A DNA stretch of 64,000 nucleotides from Cepaea nemoralis (lineage: Eukaryota; Mollusca; Gastropoda; Stylommatophora; Helicidae): contig JACEFZ010026856.1 in NCBI GenBank assembly GCA_014155875.1, forward strand, positions 144,501 through 208,500. The letters run 5' to 3'. Of this stretch, positions 1 through 12,599 are shown one piece after another. Each line of letters starts with the position of its first letter. The stretch's first letter is position 1. Both the position numbers and the translations under genes were made by a program. The notes under the pieces are model-generated. The model was not told where the DNA came from. It made no database searches and worked only from the letters and a program-made list of their open reading frames with translations.

Positions 1-415
1 GGTGAAGCCGGGCCGGGACAGACAGACAGTCGGGAACGGGAGAGCTTATATGACTACGTATATGAATTAAATTAGATGCTCCCCACCAGGGACTGGGTGA
101 AGCCGGGCCGGGACAGAGAGACAAACAGATAGTCGGGAACGGGAGAGCTTATATGACTACGTATATGAATTAAATTAGATGCTCCCCACCAGAGGACTGG
201 GTGAAGCCGGGCCCGGCCAGATAGACAGACAGACAGATAGTCGGGAACGGGAGAGCTTATATGACTACTTATATGAATTAAATGAGATGCTCCCCACCAG
301 GGACTGAATGAAGCCGGGCCGGGTCAGCCAGCCAGACAGACAAACAAGCAGACAGACAGACTGATAGATAGATAGATCCCCTCCAGGGCCTGGGCGAAGC
401 CGGGCCGGGTCAGCT
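1..415 (+). repeat. Minisatellite of about 86-107 bp units with GC-rich core
   Basis: Five units, each with the core GAAGCCGGGCCGGG, begin near 4, 99, 203, 310 and 396. Between cores are GACA/GATA-type runs and an AT-rich stretch. The same GC-rich core occurs inverted at 18601-18625, again beside a long GATA/GACA array, so it is a dispersed unit linked to that microsatellite. Confidence 0.8.
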
Positions 416-463
416 AGTGGTCAATAAAATATACTTCCTTCTGTCAAATGTTCTCAAAAAAAA

Positions 464-1285
<822 letters not shown>

Positions 1286-1562
1286 TATTTATCCCTTGAG
1301 GCATTCATATTTTTGTGTGATATTGCGGAGAATATATTATTTACATATTTAAGGCAACATTTAACCGAAGGATGACTTCTGCCAAGTAGTCAGGATTAGA
1401 GCCATTGTTAAAAAAGGGAAATAACCGAAATAACACTGGAAAACAGGCGTCATAAATCTCTTTACCGAGGGTTACTGAGTGTAACCAACCACCATTCAAG
1501 TCGGTCAATAATTGGACCCACACCCACGTGAGCAGAGTAGAACACGGGAACAGTGAGGTAAA

Positions 1563-1830
1563 TCAAATCAAATCAAATCAACTTTATTAGGGTCACAAAT
1601 TGGGCGCGCAGGCCCGTCTTACATTCGGTCCTTCCAATCACTCGTCTTTCGTTAATCAAGAGCATTATACATTTACATAGGAAGAAAAATAAACATGGTG
1701 AAATGAATGTTGTAAATATAAACAAGGCAAATTACCATGTTATGAGGCCCATCTCCCACGTATCCATACATCACCCCACCCACACACACACCCCCACCTA
1801 CCCACACACACGCACAAAAAGGGACACATA
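1563..1830 (+). repeat. Family B dispersed repeat plus short CA-rich tail array
   Basis: The segment has ACTTTATT, then AATTGGGCGCGCAGGCCCGT and CTTACATTCGG, then an AT-rich part with AATGTTGTAAATATAAACAA, then CCCACCCACACA repeats. The same order appears at 27028-27750 and, inverted, at 18841-20680. No coding potential was seen. Confidence 0.75.
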
Positions 1831-2600
1831 CATACCCCACCAACCGAGGTAATCGCACGGAGCCGAGAATTCAGGGATATTTTGTAGTCACTTGCGGCTC
1901 AGGGTTAGATGAGACACAACAGATGCCGTACGATTAAGAAATTTACCATCAAGCTGTTATATCTGACAACGAAACGTGTCAAGAATACGAAACAAGTGCA
2001 GCTACAGCAAAGATTAATGATGGAATTGAAGCCATACTGTGTAACTGTATCGACGGGCGATTTGAGAAATGCTAACATGCCAGAACTCACAGCGAGCGAT
2101 TTACAGACCGTCTATATGTGAATAATGGGACGCTACAGAATCATGCCTAGTTGAGAACCCAGTGTCAGTGGCGAACTCTTTACGCCTGAGAACTGTAAGT
2201 AATTGATAACTTTCTATGTGTAGCACTAGCAGAAACAACTAAGGGGATATTGACGTAATTTAAAGACATTTAGCCACCTCCGACAGACTGCTATAGCCGA
2301 CGCCAAGGTGTGCAATGTACTGAAGCAGGGCACGATCTGGTCAGTGTGTAAGCTGATCAGTTAAGGCGTACTCAATAACAATTGGAATGATGCAACTAAG
2401 ATCTCTCGTCAGCTGTCTGCAGTGTGTTTTTAATGTTGCCATGTGTTGGAGACCCTAGATAATTAAGGTAACAACCCACCAACGGCGTGGCAGCTACTTT
2501 AAGACAAAATATACACTAAAGAAACATACTTTACATAACACCAGGCATAATATAATATGAATGAATATGTTGTAAAGGTAACATAATTCTTCATTCGGGG
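1831..2600. other. Unassigned intergenic DNA
   Basis: Short ORFs only, none with recognisable motifs. I see no repeat structure here. Confidence 0.6.
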
Positions 2601-2609
2601 CTTGTAGGC

Positions 2610-3340
2610 AAATCGAGATCTACTGCATTAGTTATTGGAACATGGGATGCAAGAACAGTTATGTAAGTCCGTAAACAAGAAAATATCAAGAGGGACATGA
2701 ATGACAATGAATGTAAATATCTTAGAATTATGTGAGACAAAACAGACAGGGGCAGAAGATCTGTACTCAGACGAATATAGAATAATTTACCCACGAGGGC
2801 ATCAACGTGAAAGAGGTGTGACTACAATCTTGGACAGATAATGAACTAAGATAGTGAAAGGATATATGCAAATATCAGATCGGGTTCTGCTGGTCAGATT
2901 AAGGGACACAGTAGTAGATATTAATATCATACAACTCTAAGTACAACTTGCAAACATCACAGAAAAAGAACGTGCTAATTTGTATGAACAATGTACAAGT
3001 TGTGAAACGACTATTGTACTGTGAATGCAGAAGTTGAAGATGAGATACAACATATGAAGAAAGGTAAATCTTCGGACCCAGATAAGTGCCCTATACATTA
3101 AATCTTTTGTGAATTTGGTATGCACTCATAATAGCGGAGAAAATCCTCATAATCTCTTGAGTATATTTTCATATCTGTACCAAAGAAATATTGTGCAACA
3201 GATTGGGGAGAACATAACACATATAGACTAATGAGTCTTGTCACTAAATACTGATGAGAATTATAATGAGCAGTATCAGAAGTGAATGAAATAAAGCCAG
3301 GCATTGGGAATGAGCAGTATGGATTTGTTGAAGATGTGTA
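2610..3340 (+). pseudogene. LINE-C fragment: endonuclease start to RT start, many breaks
   Basis: Broken frames read like the N-terminus of an APE-type endonuclease (IGTWDARTVM), then QISDRVLLVRLRDT, then the linker EVEDEIQHMKKGKSSDPDK. Stops and frameshifts throughout show it is dead. It is related to the copies at 13780-14660 and 55375-57330. Confidence 0.6.
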
Positions 3341-3394
3341 TAACAAAGCAGCCGGGTCTGTGGGAAAGGAGTTACGAATGAAATTCGTAATCTC

Positions 3395-3592
3395 GCATAC
3401 CGCATTCGAAACACAGCTGAGCGCGATTTGGAAGTAAACCGCCTTGCGTTGGTTCCTGTGAAGAGGTATAAGTGTCTGTCGTTCATAAAGCAATGGCAAA
3501 CTTCTGAACGTAAACTTGCCAAGAAATCACAAACTGCCAAAAAATAAACGTCAAGGTTGACTGCCACGTCCTGTAAATGATTTGCAACTAAA
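3395..3592 (+). repeat. Family D element (CCTGTAAAG-type terminus)
   Basis: It contains CGAAACACAGCTG, CTTGCCAAGAAATCA and the terminal motif GTTGACTGCCACGTCCTGTAAA. Copies occur at 9107-9320, 28188-28262, 30108-30240, 42158-42280 and 61045-61203. It is SINE-like or a shared LINE 3' end; the class is undecided. Confidence 0.65.
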
Positions 3593-4035
3593 TTATGTTG
3601 ACATCATAACATGCAACTTTTGCATTTTTGTTATCATTAACATCACGTGAAATGTCACACACCGAAGGCAATGATGTGGCTCCAAAGACATTTGTCCTTT
3701 GTGTTCCTTGTTAGTTTGGTCTCTGATTGTCTTCTTTGTCTCTCTGTCAACATGTGTAGTATGTACTCCTTCCGTATGTCTCGTCACTAACAGCCTTTTT
3801 TCTTTCCGGTTGTCACATCCGTTTTTGGACCTTCGTATATCAAAAAAGGCTCCATAAACGATAGTTGTATTGTCCTGTAGTGGGTAATGACGTTTATTTG
3901 TGGTTGTCTTGTGCGGGACTTGGAGGCTGGAATTCGTAGTTGTCCTTGAAATTCTTAGTATCCTACGTAGATACGACATCTGTGTGGCCGCCAATGACCA
4001 TATGTGTTATACAGCAAACACTTTAGAAACTAGAT

Positions 4036-4308
4036 TTAGGAGTGAATGCAAGAATATGAAAACACTACTATACCGAGGACACTTCCTGGGTGACATGGGT
4101 TTCTTGAAGACATGCAGGGTTCACATTCTGTATGGAACGAGCGTCTGTGTGTCTGCTTGCAAACCCTCTCGACTTGAGCTGGGGTGGTTATGCTTGCTTC
4201 TGTAGATGCAGACATTGCAAACTCTGTGGTAATAGAGTGGTCAGTCTGTGCTTTAATCCCAGATACAGCAAGAATGCTTAGCAATCCCACAATAAGTATC
4301 AGCTTCAT
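4036..4308 (-). CDS. Candidate small secreted peptide, 90 residues
   Basis: The ORF from the second ATG starts MKLILIVGLLSILAVSGIKA, a textbook signal peptide (basic n-region, apolar core, small residue before the cut). A Thr/Ser-rich stretch follows, then a Cys-containing end (VCKQTHRRSFHTECEPCMSS). A TATA box lies 37 bp upstream of this ATG and a palindromic E-box further up, which is why I chose this start. I do not recognise the family. It could be a one-exon peptide, the first exon of a longer secreted protein (a possible donor GTATAG lies inside the ORF), or chance. No function is assigned. Confidence 0.4.
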   Translation of the reverse strand: MKLILIVGLLSILAVSGIKAQTDHSITTEFAMSASTEASITTPAQVERVCKQTHRRSFHTECEPCMSSRNPCHPGSVLGIVVFSYSCIHS

Positions 4309-4338
4309 TAGATTCCCATGCCAGAGGTGTGGCCGATC

Positions 4339-4345
4339 TTTTATA
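4339..4345 (-). promoter_or_regulatory. TATA box upstream of candidate secreted peptide
   Basis: TATAAAA on the minus strand, embedded in the near-palindrome TTTTATAAAA, 37 bp before the ATG at 4308. A start site about 30 bp downstream would leave a very short leader. Confidence 0.35.
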
Positions 4346-4387
4346 AAATGAGGCATGTTGCAGCAGATGTGCAGTTTTTGTAGACTA

Positions 4388-4399
4388 GATCACGTGATC
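4388..4399. promoter_or_regulatory. Perfect 12-bp palindromic E-box
   Basis: GATCACGTGATC, with core TCACGTGA, the preferred site of MITF/TFE/USF-type bHLH-zipper factors. It lies about 45 bp upstream of the TATA box. Its role here is inferred from position only. Confidence 0.35.
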
Positions 4400-5200
4400 A
4401 CCCTGTTAACAATGGGAACATAAAACAAAAGTAGCTATATTTAGTGATGTTTGCAAACATGTAAGTTTCAGACATGCATCATTTGATCTATCAAACATAC
4501 ATTATTATTTGTTCTGTCAACGAAACTGCTTGTGAGGATTGGGGTCAGTGGATCAGTTATTGTTGCCACCATTACGGCTCTAGAATGAGCTCAGTCTCAT
4601 AAACTCTGGTATCGTGTATATTGTAGAATTTATGAGAATTGCCTAGAAAAGAAAACAAAGCGAGAAAGGGAACTGGTAGCTTGACAACGTTTTGTCGTGG
4701 CCTGAAATATGAAAAGAACCAGTATTTCACACCACAGAGGAAATATCTGTCGTTGGATTACCAACACACAAGTGTTGCTTTTAAGCACGTGTTGTTTGTT
4801 GTCGTTTGTATAATTTACAAAAGTGTTGGCTTCAGACACATTGCTGATTCTGTTAAGTGACGTTTGCAACACCTGTTCTTATGCAGTAGTCGATGAGCTA
4901 AAGGTAAGGATAGTCTCGTGGCAGATACTGCCTTAGAGGCTAGCCTTCACACATTCTGGGTAATGACACACTGTTGACGGGTGAACAGTTCCTGTCTTCG
5001 CAGCCATTCCGCTCCAAGCAATTAATTCCGACATTTATCCATTTGGTGAAAATGACTCGATTCTAGAGAGGCCCTGACCGGGAAAAGGCGTGTCATTGTA
5101 TGACCTTGAACAAACACCACTGACTCGGGGTTGGAGGAGGGAGGTGGGGAGTGGCAAGTGGGGTAACCACTGTGTTGTATGATACCTTACCTCAGTGTTT
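4400..5200. other. Unassigned intergenic DNA
   Basis: No motif-bearing ORF or repeat recognised. A short ORF pair at 4630-4872 looks like chance. Confidence 0.6.
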
Positions 5201-5310
5201 CTTCTTCTTCTTCTTCTTCGTCTTCTTCTTCGTCTTCTTCTTCTTCTTCTTCTTCTTCTTCTTCTTCTTCTTCTTCTTCTTCTTCTTCTTCTTCTTCTTC
5301 TTCTTCTTCT

Positions 5311-5343
<33 letters not shown>

Positions 5344-5427
5344 ACTACTACTACTACTGCTACTACTACTAGTACTTATACTACTATTACATTCTCTACT
5401 ACTACAACTACTGCTACTGCTACTACA

Positions 5428-5505
<78 letters not shown>

Positions 5506-5551
5506 GCTACTACTACTACTGTTAGTACTGCTACTTCAACTACTGCTACTG

Positions 5552-5642
<91 letters not shown>

Positions 5643-5651
5643 ATTCTCTAC
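5201..5651. repeat. Compound trinucleotide array (TTC)n(CTG)n(CTA)n
   Basis: TTC runs over 5201-5315 and CTG over 5316-5341, then CTA with GCT and ATT interruptions to 5651. The poly-Ser/Thr, poly-Leu and poly-Val frames are by-products of the triplet period. Confidence 0.95.
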
Positions 5652-5770
5652 TACTACAACTATACTTGGTTTAGAATATGTCCTGTATCCACTGTGGTGT
5701 CGTCCGTAAGTAGTGTTGGCTTCATTGTTGTTCATATCTGCCACAGAATGTCATGTAGTCGTAAGAGCTA

Positions 5771-6272
5771 AGTTAGTTGGTTAGTTAGTTTTTTGTTGTT
5801 GTGGCACTTGTTGTGTGAGACTTAGTTAGTTAGTTAGATAGTTAGTTTCTTGGTTACTTAGTTAGTTAATTAGTTAGCTAGTTTGTTAACTAGTTAGTTA
5901 AATTAGTAGTTTTTTAGTTGGATGGTTACTTAGTTAGTTAGTTAGTTAGTTAGTTAGTAAGTTAGTTGGTTGGTTAGTTTTTTAGTTACTTAGTTAGTTA
6001 GTTGGCTAGCTAATAGTTAGTTACTTAGTAAGTTGATTGGTTAGTTACTTAGTTAGATAGTCAGTTAGTTGGTTATTTAGTTAGTTAGTTAGTTAGTTAC
6101 TTAGTTAGTTAGTTATTAAGTCAGTTAGCTAGTTAGTTAGCTAGTTAGATAGTTACTTAGTTAGTTAGTTAAATAGATAGTTTATTAGTTGGATGGATAC
6201 TTAGTTAGGTAGTTGGTTGATCAGCTAATTAGGTAGTTAGATAGCTAGTTAGTTAGTTTGTTTGTTGGTCGC

Positions 6273-6303
<31 letters not shown>

Positions 6304-6590
6304 CATAGTTACTTAGTAAGTCGATTGGTTATTTACTTTGTTAGTTCGTTAATCAGTTAGTAAGTAAGTTAGTTAGTTAGTTAGATAGTTAGTTTTTTAG
6401 TTAGTTAAATCGTTAATGTGTTAGTTGGTTGGATACATAGTTAGTTACTTGGTTGGTCAGCTAGTTAGTTAGTTAGTTAGTTAGCTAGTTAGTTATATAG
6501 CTAGTTAGTTAGCAAGTTAGTTAGTTGGTCACTTAGTTATTTAGTTAATTAGTTAGTTAGTTAGTTAGACAGTTAGTTAGTTAGTTAGTG

Positions 6591-6648
<58 letters not shown>

Positions 6649-6689
6649 ATAGCTAGTTAGTTAGCAAGTTAGTCAGTTGGCCACTTAGT

Positions 6690-6722
<33 letters not shown>
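5771..6722. repeat. Long (TTAG)n tetranucleotide array
   Basis: About 950 bp of imperfect TTAG/GTTA repeats with scattered substitutions. It is not the TTAGGG or TTAGG telomere unit. Confidence 0.92.
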
Positions 6723-6723
<1 letters not shown>

Positions 6724-6744
6724 CCGAATCTCCCACCCCACCGC

Positions 6745-6915
6745 CTTCCAAGCTATTGATCAGCGTCCGGCAGCTAATAGTGACAGTTCTGTGTTGGTTG
6801 ACGAGGCCCCTCATTCCCTTTTGTGGCTCTCGTGTCTGCTCGTGCCTGTTCTTACTTCAAAGTCTCTCATTCTAGACAACAATGTAGATGCACTGACGTC
6901 AATGTACCGCTCCCG
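6745..6915 (-). pseudogene. LINE-E 3' fragment
   Basis: Matches the 3' coding end of the I-like LINE at 30570-30750: shared blocks include CAGTTCTGTGTTGGTT, GACGAGGC, and GTAGATGCACTGACGTCAA (against GTGGATTCACTGACGTCAA). Frames are broken. Confidence 0.65.
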
Positions 6916-6919
6916 TCAC

Positions 6920-7430
6920 ATCTCTTATCTTAAGAGCTTGTTGGGTTTGAGTGCTTGAGTACAGACAGGGCATCAGTTAGAATTATTATTGGATGTATAT
7001 TGCCATTTGATTTTACAGGTTCTTCATCTGAGTTCACATTGTTCTGACTTAGAAATCAGTTGCCGTTGTATGTTCCAGTTACCACACTTACAGCTCTGCT
7101 GGCTGTGTCTGCATGTTATACATAAACATGTCTTGTGCTTTCAATACTGGCCCCCAAAAAATCAGTAATAAAATGTACTCAGGGGCACAAATATGTGTAA
7201 GAGCTGTTCACTGATCAATCCACCCATTAATTCAGCCATGTAACTTGTCTGCCTTTCGTCTGTCTGTTGCCCGTCTGTTTATCAGTCTGTCTGCATTAAA
7301 GTCATCAACCAAGACTCGCTCAGAGCAATTCGTCCACCCTTGAACACAAAAATCAACAAACGGATTACCTGTAGCACGAAGATGGTATGGACACGTGATA
7401 TCAAAATGGACCCAAGCTTAAATCAATTAG
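6920..7430. other. Unassigned intergenic DNA
   Basis: Nothing recognisable apart from short CTGT runs near 7250-7290. Confidence 0.6.
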
Positions 7431-7439
7431 ATTCAAGCC

Positions 7440-9085
7440 TTATTATAAGTTACTGAAGTTAGTATTTGAGCTAACCAAGGTTATAAGTTACTGAAGTTAG
7501 CACTATTTTAATCCAAGAGTATAAGTTACTGAAGTAAGCACTGGTGCCATCCAAGACTATAACTTACTTAAATTAGCGCTGGTGTCATCCAAGATTATAG
7601 TGTACTTAAATTAGGACTGGTGCCATCCAAGATTATAGTGTACTTAAATTAGGACTGGTGTCATCCACGATTATAGTGTACTTAAATTAGGACTGGTGCC
7701 ATCCAAGATTATAGTGTACTTAAATTAGGACTGGTGTCATCCAAGATTATAGTGTACTTAAATTGGGACTGGTGCCATCCAAGACTATAGTGTACTTAAA
7801 TTAGGACTGGTGGTGCCATCCAAGACTATACGTTAATGATGTTAGCGCTGGTGTCATCAAAGTTAATAACTTACATAAATTAGCACTGGTGCCATCAAAT
7901 ACTATAATATTCTTAATTAACACTGGTGCCATCAAATACTATAATATTCTTAATTAGCACTGGAGCAATCAAATACTATAATATTCTTAATTAACACTGG
8001 CGCCATCAAATACTATAACATTCTTAATTAACACTGGTGCCATCAAATACTATAATATTCTTAATTAGCACTGGTGCAATCAAATACTATAATATTCTTA
8101 GTTAACACTTGTGTCATAAAATACTATAATATTTTTAATTAACGCAGGTGCCATCAAATACTATAACATTCTTAATTAGCACTGGCGCCATCAAATACTA
8201 TAACATTCTTAATTAGCACTGGTGCCATCAAATACTATAACATTCTTAATTAGCACTGGTGCAATCAAATACTATAACATTCTTAATTAGCACTGGTGCC
8301 ATCAAATACTATAACATTCTTAATTAGCACTGGTGCCATCAAATACTATAACATTCTTAATTAGCACTCTTGCCATCAAATACTATAATATTCTTAATTA
8401 GCACTCTTGCCATCAAATACTATAATACACTTAATTAACATTAGTGCCACCAAATACTATATTATACTTAATAAGCACTGGTGCCATCAAATGCTATAAT
8501 ATTCTTAGTTAACACTTGTGTCATAAAATACTATAATATATTTAATTAACGCAGGTGCCATCAAATACTATAACATTCTTAATTAGCACTGGTGCCATCA
8601 AATACTATAACATTCTTAATTAGCACTGGTGCCATCAAGTACTATAATATTATTAATTAACATGATGCCATCAAATACTATAACATTCTTATTAGCACTG
8701 GTGCCATCCAAGAATATAAGTTACAAAATTTAGCACTTGTGCTATCCAAGATTTACGCTACTGAAGTTAACACTGGTACCATCAAAGACTTTAAGCAGCT
8801 GAAGTTAGCACTGGTGCCATCCAAGTCTATAAGTTACTGAGTTAACACTGGTGTCTTCAAAGACTATAAGATACTGAAGTTAGCACTGTCGTCATCAGAG
8901 ACTGTAACTTACTTAAAGTAGCACTGGTGCCATCTAAGACTAGAAGTTACTAAAGTCAGCACTGGTGCCATCTAAGACTAGAAGTTACTAAAGTCAGCAC
9001 TGGTGCCATCCAAGACTATAATGTACTTAAATAAGGACTGGTGCCATCCAAGACTATAAGATACTGACTGATGTTAGCACTGGTG
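7440..9085. repeat. Large 37-38-bp minisatellite
   Basis: Over forty units of the type CACTGGTGCCATC plus AAATACTATAACATTC plus TTAATTAG. Subtypes are ordered in blocks: 38-bp CCAAGATTATAGTGTAC units at 7560-7800, 37-bp AAATACTATAA units at 7880-8680, and a mixed block to 9085. A short remnant lies at 9330-9420. Confidence 0.92.
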
Positions 9086-9106
9086 TAATTAAAGACTATT
9101 GTTTTT

Positions 9107-9320
9107 TTATTCGCATATCCTTTACAGGACATCGCTGTCAACATCAGCATCTTTCAGCTGATTGTTGATTTCTTGGCAAGATTACGCTCACTAGTTTGCC
9201 ACTGCTTTCTGAGCGACCGGCTCGCATACCCCGTAAGTTACTGGCTCGACGAGACCCGCTACCAACTCTCGCTCATGTGATGTTACTCACGAGAGTATAC
9301 AGGATTACGGAGAAAGACGC
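9107..9320 (-). repeat. Family D element
   Basis: On the minus strand it ends TTGCCAAGAAATCAACAATC, a small hairpin CATCAGC/GCTGATG, then GACAGCGATGTCCTGTAAAG. It has inserted into the 37-38-bp array, which resumes at 9330. Confidence 0.7.
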
Positions 9321-9419
9321 TAACCCCTATTTAAAGACTATAACTTACTTAAATTAGCACTGGTTCCATCCAGGACTGTAAGTTACTGATATTAGCACTG
9401 GAGCCACCCAAGAGTCAGT

Positions 9420-10760
9420 GGCTGGCATGTGTTGACGTCTCCGAGCTGTGTTGGGTTTATAACAGATCACCCCGGCACGAGCCGTTTGGATGCTATCGTC
9501 CCAGCACCTCCCCCAAGCTGACAATTTGTGATTCCATACAACCACACATAAAGCCTTCAGTAGGGGAAGTCAGTTATTGACATATTTCCGTTTTTGTGTA
9601 ACACAACAACTCGTTGACCTTGAATTTATGTTGCTGCAAATGTTGTTTTAGATAAAAACAAAGTAATTAATCCTTTCCCCAAAAAAGATGAGACGCAATA
9701 CTTCCAAGCACGGTCTATTAGTGGAAGCTGTGTTGGATGCGGACACTGGCTTACACTGACACTGGCTTACACTTGAGGTAATTCTGGCGACTCTTCAAAG
9801 GTCTAAAAAAGCGATTCAGACTATAATGGCATTCAACAGGATGATACTAGCAATATGTGAGAAGCAGACATGGAGGACATGTCCACAAAATTCAATGCAA
9901 GAACCCAGAGAAGTTAGATAAAGGAGAGGTTTCTGTAAAAATGTCTGATGCCGCTATCTACACAACACGACGATCATGCACAGAAAGTCGGCTACAGCTG
10001 GCTATGCACAACACGGTGGGTTCGCTTCTGGAGCAGATTATTGCATGTAGACCAGCAGGTGACTTCCAGAGGCATCTTATATTCCCATTCACCGTTGGCG
10101 AATACCATGTTGAGAGGACAGGGCAGGCAGGCGTGTTCGAGGATGTGCCTGTAAGTGTGGGCACACATGCACTACTGACAAACATCAGCATGCATTCATA
10201 TGCATGCCTTTTAGGGATACCGTCATCATCATGAAACGAATCCTGTACAGAATGTGTCCCTCATCACAGCTCACCAACTAGACTCTCGATCTCTCGCCAG
10301 TGTGTCTGCCTCATACATGTTCATGCCAGGGACCATCTTGTTGATCGGTCACTGGTTGATGTTCCTGAAACCGCAACTTCCATTAATGTTCTTTTTAGAC
10401 CATTGAGGCATGTGATGCAGACTAATTATTTACGTTTCCCAGACATAGTTATCTTTGAGGCGTTTCCTTTAGTGTTTGCAACTTTTAGAACATCAGAATT
10501 GTCTTATATTCTTACACAAATGTTGATTATACTTCGCGTGCATCATGTCTTCATACACGGAATAGTTGCAACCCCCGCCCCTTTCTATCCTCACCCCACC
10601 CTTTCAAGTGTATGGTTAATTAAGTTCAGCTGTAATAGTTTATCTTCCACAATCACCAGCCAAATTCAACGTATACAAAGTGACAACCATAGAACAACTT
10701 AATGCGTAGGGGACACATGTTCAACTCGTCGAAACTATTTCTTTTGTATTGACAGGGAAA
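9420..10760. other. Unassigned intergenic DNA with one weak ORF
   Basis: An ORF of 125 codons at 9857-10234 (plus) has no domain I recognise and no promoter or splice context. It could be a relic exon or chance. The rest shows no structure. Confidence 0.5.
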
Positions 10761-11360
10761 AGATGCAAGAAGGACATCGTCACATCTTTAACAGATGCTA
10801 CGTCTATAGAAACAACATCACATCATTAACTACTACCACGTCTTTGGAGACATTATCCCATCTTTACCTGCTGCAACATCTAAAGAAATATCACCACATC
10901 CTTACCTACTGCCATCTCTATTGAAGCAATATCACGTGGTCAATTGTTGTAATGTCTTTAGTAATGTCATCACATAATTGCCTGCTGTCATGTCTATAGG
11001 AACATCATCAAATTATTAACTACTGTCCTCTCTTTGGAGATATTATCACATCTTTAACTGCTGTCACGTCTAAAAAAACACCATTACATCACTAATTGTT
11101 GCTGTGTCTAAAGAATTAATATCACATCGTTAACTGCTGCTAAATATACAGAAACATTATCGCATAAGAGATCATCATTATACACGTATTAGCTGTCACG
11201 TCTATAAGAACATAATCAGATAACATTGATTGCTGTCACATCTAAAGGAACACACTTATATATTTAAAACTATAACATCACATCTTTATTCTCTGTCACG
11301 TCTATAGAGACATCGCCGTATTTATTAACATCATCACATCGTTAACTACTCTCACTTCTA
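10760..11360. repeat. Minisatellite of about 37-40 bp (ACATCATCACATC type), left part
   Basis: Degenerate units of the kind AACATCATCACATC plus TTAACTGCTGTCACGTCTATAG. The array is interrupted by a DNA transposon at 11361 and resumes at 11832-11985. Confidence 0.8.
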
Positions 11361-11831
11361 CAGGGTGTTTGTAAAGTCTCACTACACTTTGTATGTAGAA
11401 CAATATTGAAAAATTAAGTACATGATGTCAACACACAATTCGTTAAATTAGTTATAATAGTTAATAATGTTTAACGCTGTTTTGGGAATGTTGGACAGTA
11501 CCAATGGCTTATTCATTGTAACGTATTCAACAAATTTCTAACCGTAATGCGATGACGGGATTGTGTATAGAGAAATCTTGCTATAAATCTTTGAAAAACC
11601 ATCCGTGTTTATCGACCGTCATTTCGAAACAATTATATAACCAATGAAATGCTTTCTTCCGTTGATAACACCATTCTGTTTCGAGTGCAAATAATTACTC
11701 CAGAATACGACAGCCGTAGGCTGCATATTGCTTCATGATGGACTGTGCAGCACATTGTTAGATGAGTAATGTACTTCATTTTTCAAAATCGTTCTACATA
11801 CAAAGTGTAGTGAGACTTTACAAACACCCTG
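11361..11831. mobile_element. Mariner/Tc1-type MITE, 471 bp
   Basis: Both ends begin CAGGGTGTTTGTAAAGTCTC. The inverted terminal repeats match for about 63 bp with 3-4 differences and are flanked by TA on each side (11359-11360 and 11832-11833), the Tc1/mariner target duplication. There is no transposase ORF inside, so it is non-autonomous. It sits within a minisatellite. Confidence 0.92.
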
Positions 11832-11985
11832 TATATGATCATCACAGTAACATTAATTGTTGCCACATCTATGGGAACATCATTGTTTATAAGAACATCA
11901 CTATATGATTAACTGATGTCACGTCTTAAGAAACATCGCCTGAAAGAACATCATCATTTCGTCAGCCACTGTCACGTCTATATCA
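11832..11985. repeat. Minisatellite (ACATCATCACATC type), right part
   Basis: Continuation of the array at 10760-11360 beyond the MITE. Confidence 0.75.
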
Positions 11986-12418
11986 AGCTGGATGTCTTAC
12001 AGAAGCGAGTGACATGGGTCTCCCTTAACTCATTCAGTCCCACGCGACATGTGGTGTGTGAATTGAAGGAGATAGCACTCACATAATTAACCCAGATACG
12101 CCTACCTGGAAACTCTGTACTGCGTGCTTGGCATAAATGACTCCATGAAATATTTGACAGTAAATAAGATCCCAGTCTATTCCTAAAATTACACATTGAA
12201 CAGGTCACAATTAAAGCAGGCAAGGAATAATGTAGGCGGGAAATATTGAAAACGACTGCTGGTTCTTTTGTAACAATGATTGAACACAACAGACCTTCTT
12301 TATTGTCAACCATAAACGCACTTAAAGACTGAACAGAATTGAGCAAGCAGCTATGGTTTGTGTGCACCAGGTATAGATCATGAATACATATATGCTTTCT
12401 TCTTGATTTCCCTGCCAT
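11978..12418 (-). other. Unassigned ORF of 146 codons
   Basis: The longest non-repetitive, non-LINE ORF in the left half. No signal peptide, known motif or splice context was seen. The flanks are arrays. It may be chance or an old transposon remnant. No function is suggested. Confidence 0.2.
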
Positions 12419-12599
12419 GAGACATAGGATCGGGACGTCTGTGGAAGGTGCTCATCTCAAGATAATACCCTAGTGGTCTATATGTTGCACGAAGTTCGCA
12501 GCAGAGGAAAAGGCAACATGTTGAAAGAGGAGAACTATACTGGCTAGTTCAGGATGAAGACACTGTCAGACGTGTATATGAGAACAGGAGTATTGATCA

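Noticed and set aside
3593..3994. 133-codon minus ORF next to the secreted-peptide candidate, considered as its second exon
   Set aside because: No donor in the first ORF pairs with a convincing acceptor here in a consistent phase, and no domain is visible.
5179..5744. Poly-Ser/Thr, poly-Leu and poly-Val ORFs
   Set aside because: They come only from the TTC/CTG/CTA triplet array; no flanking coding features.
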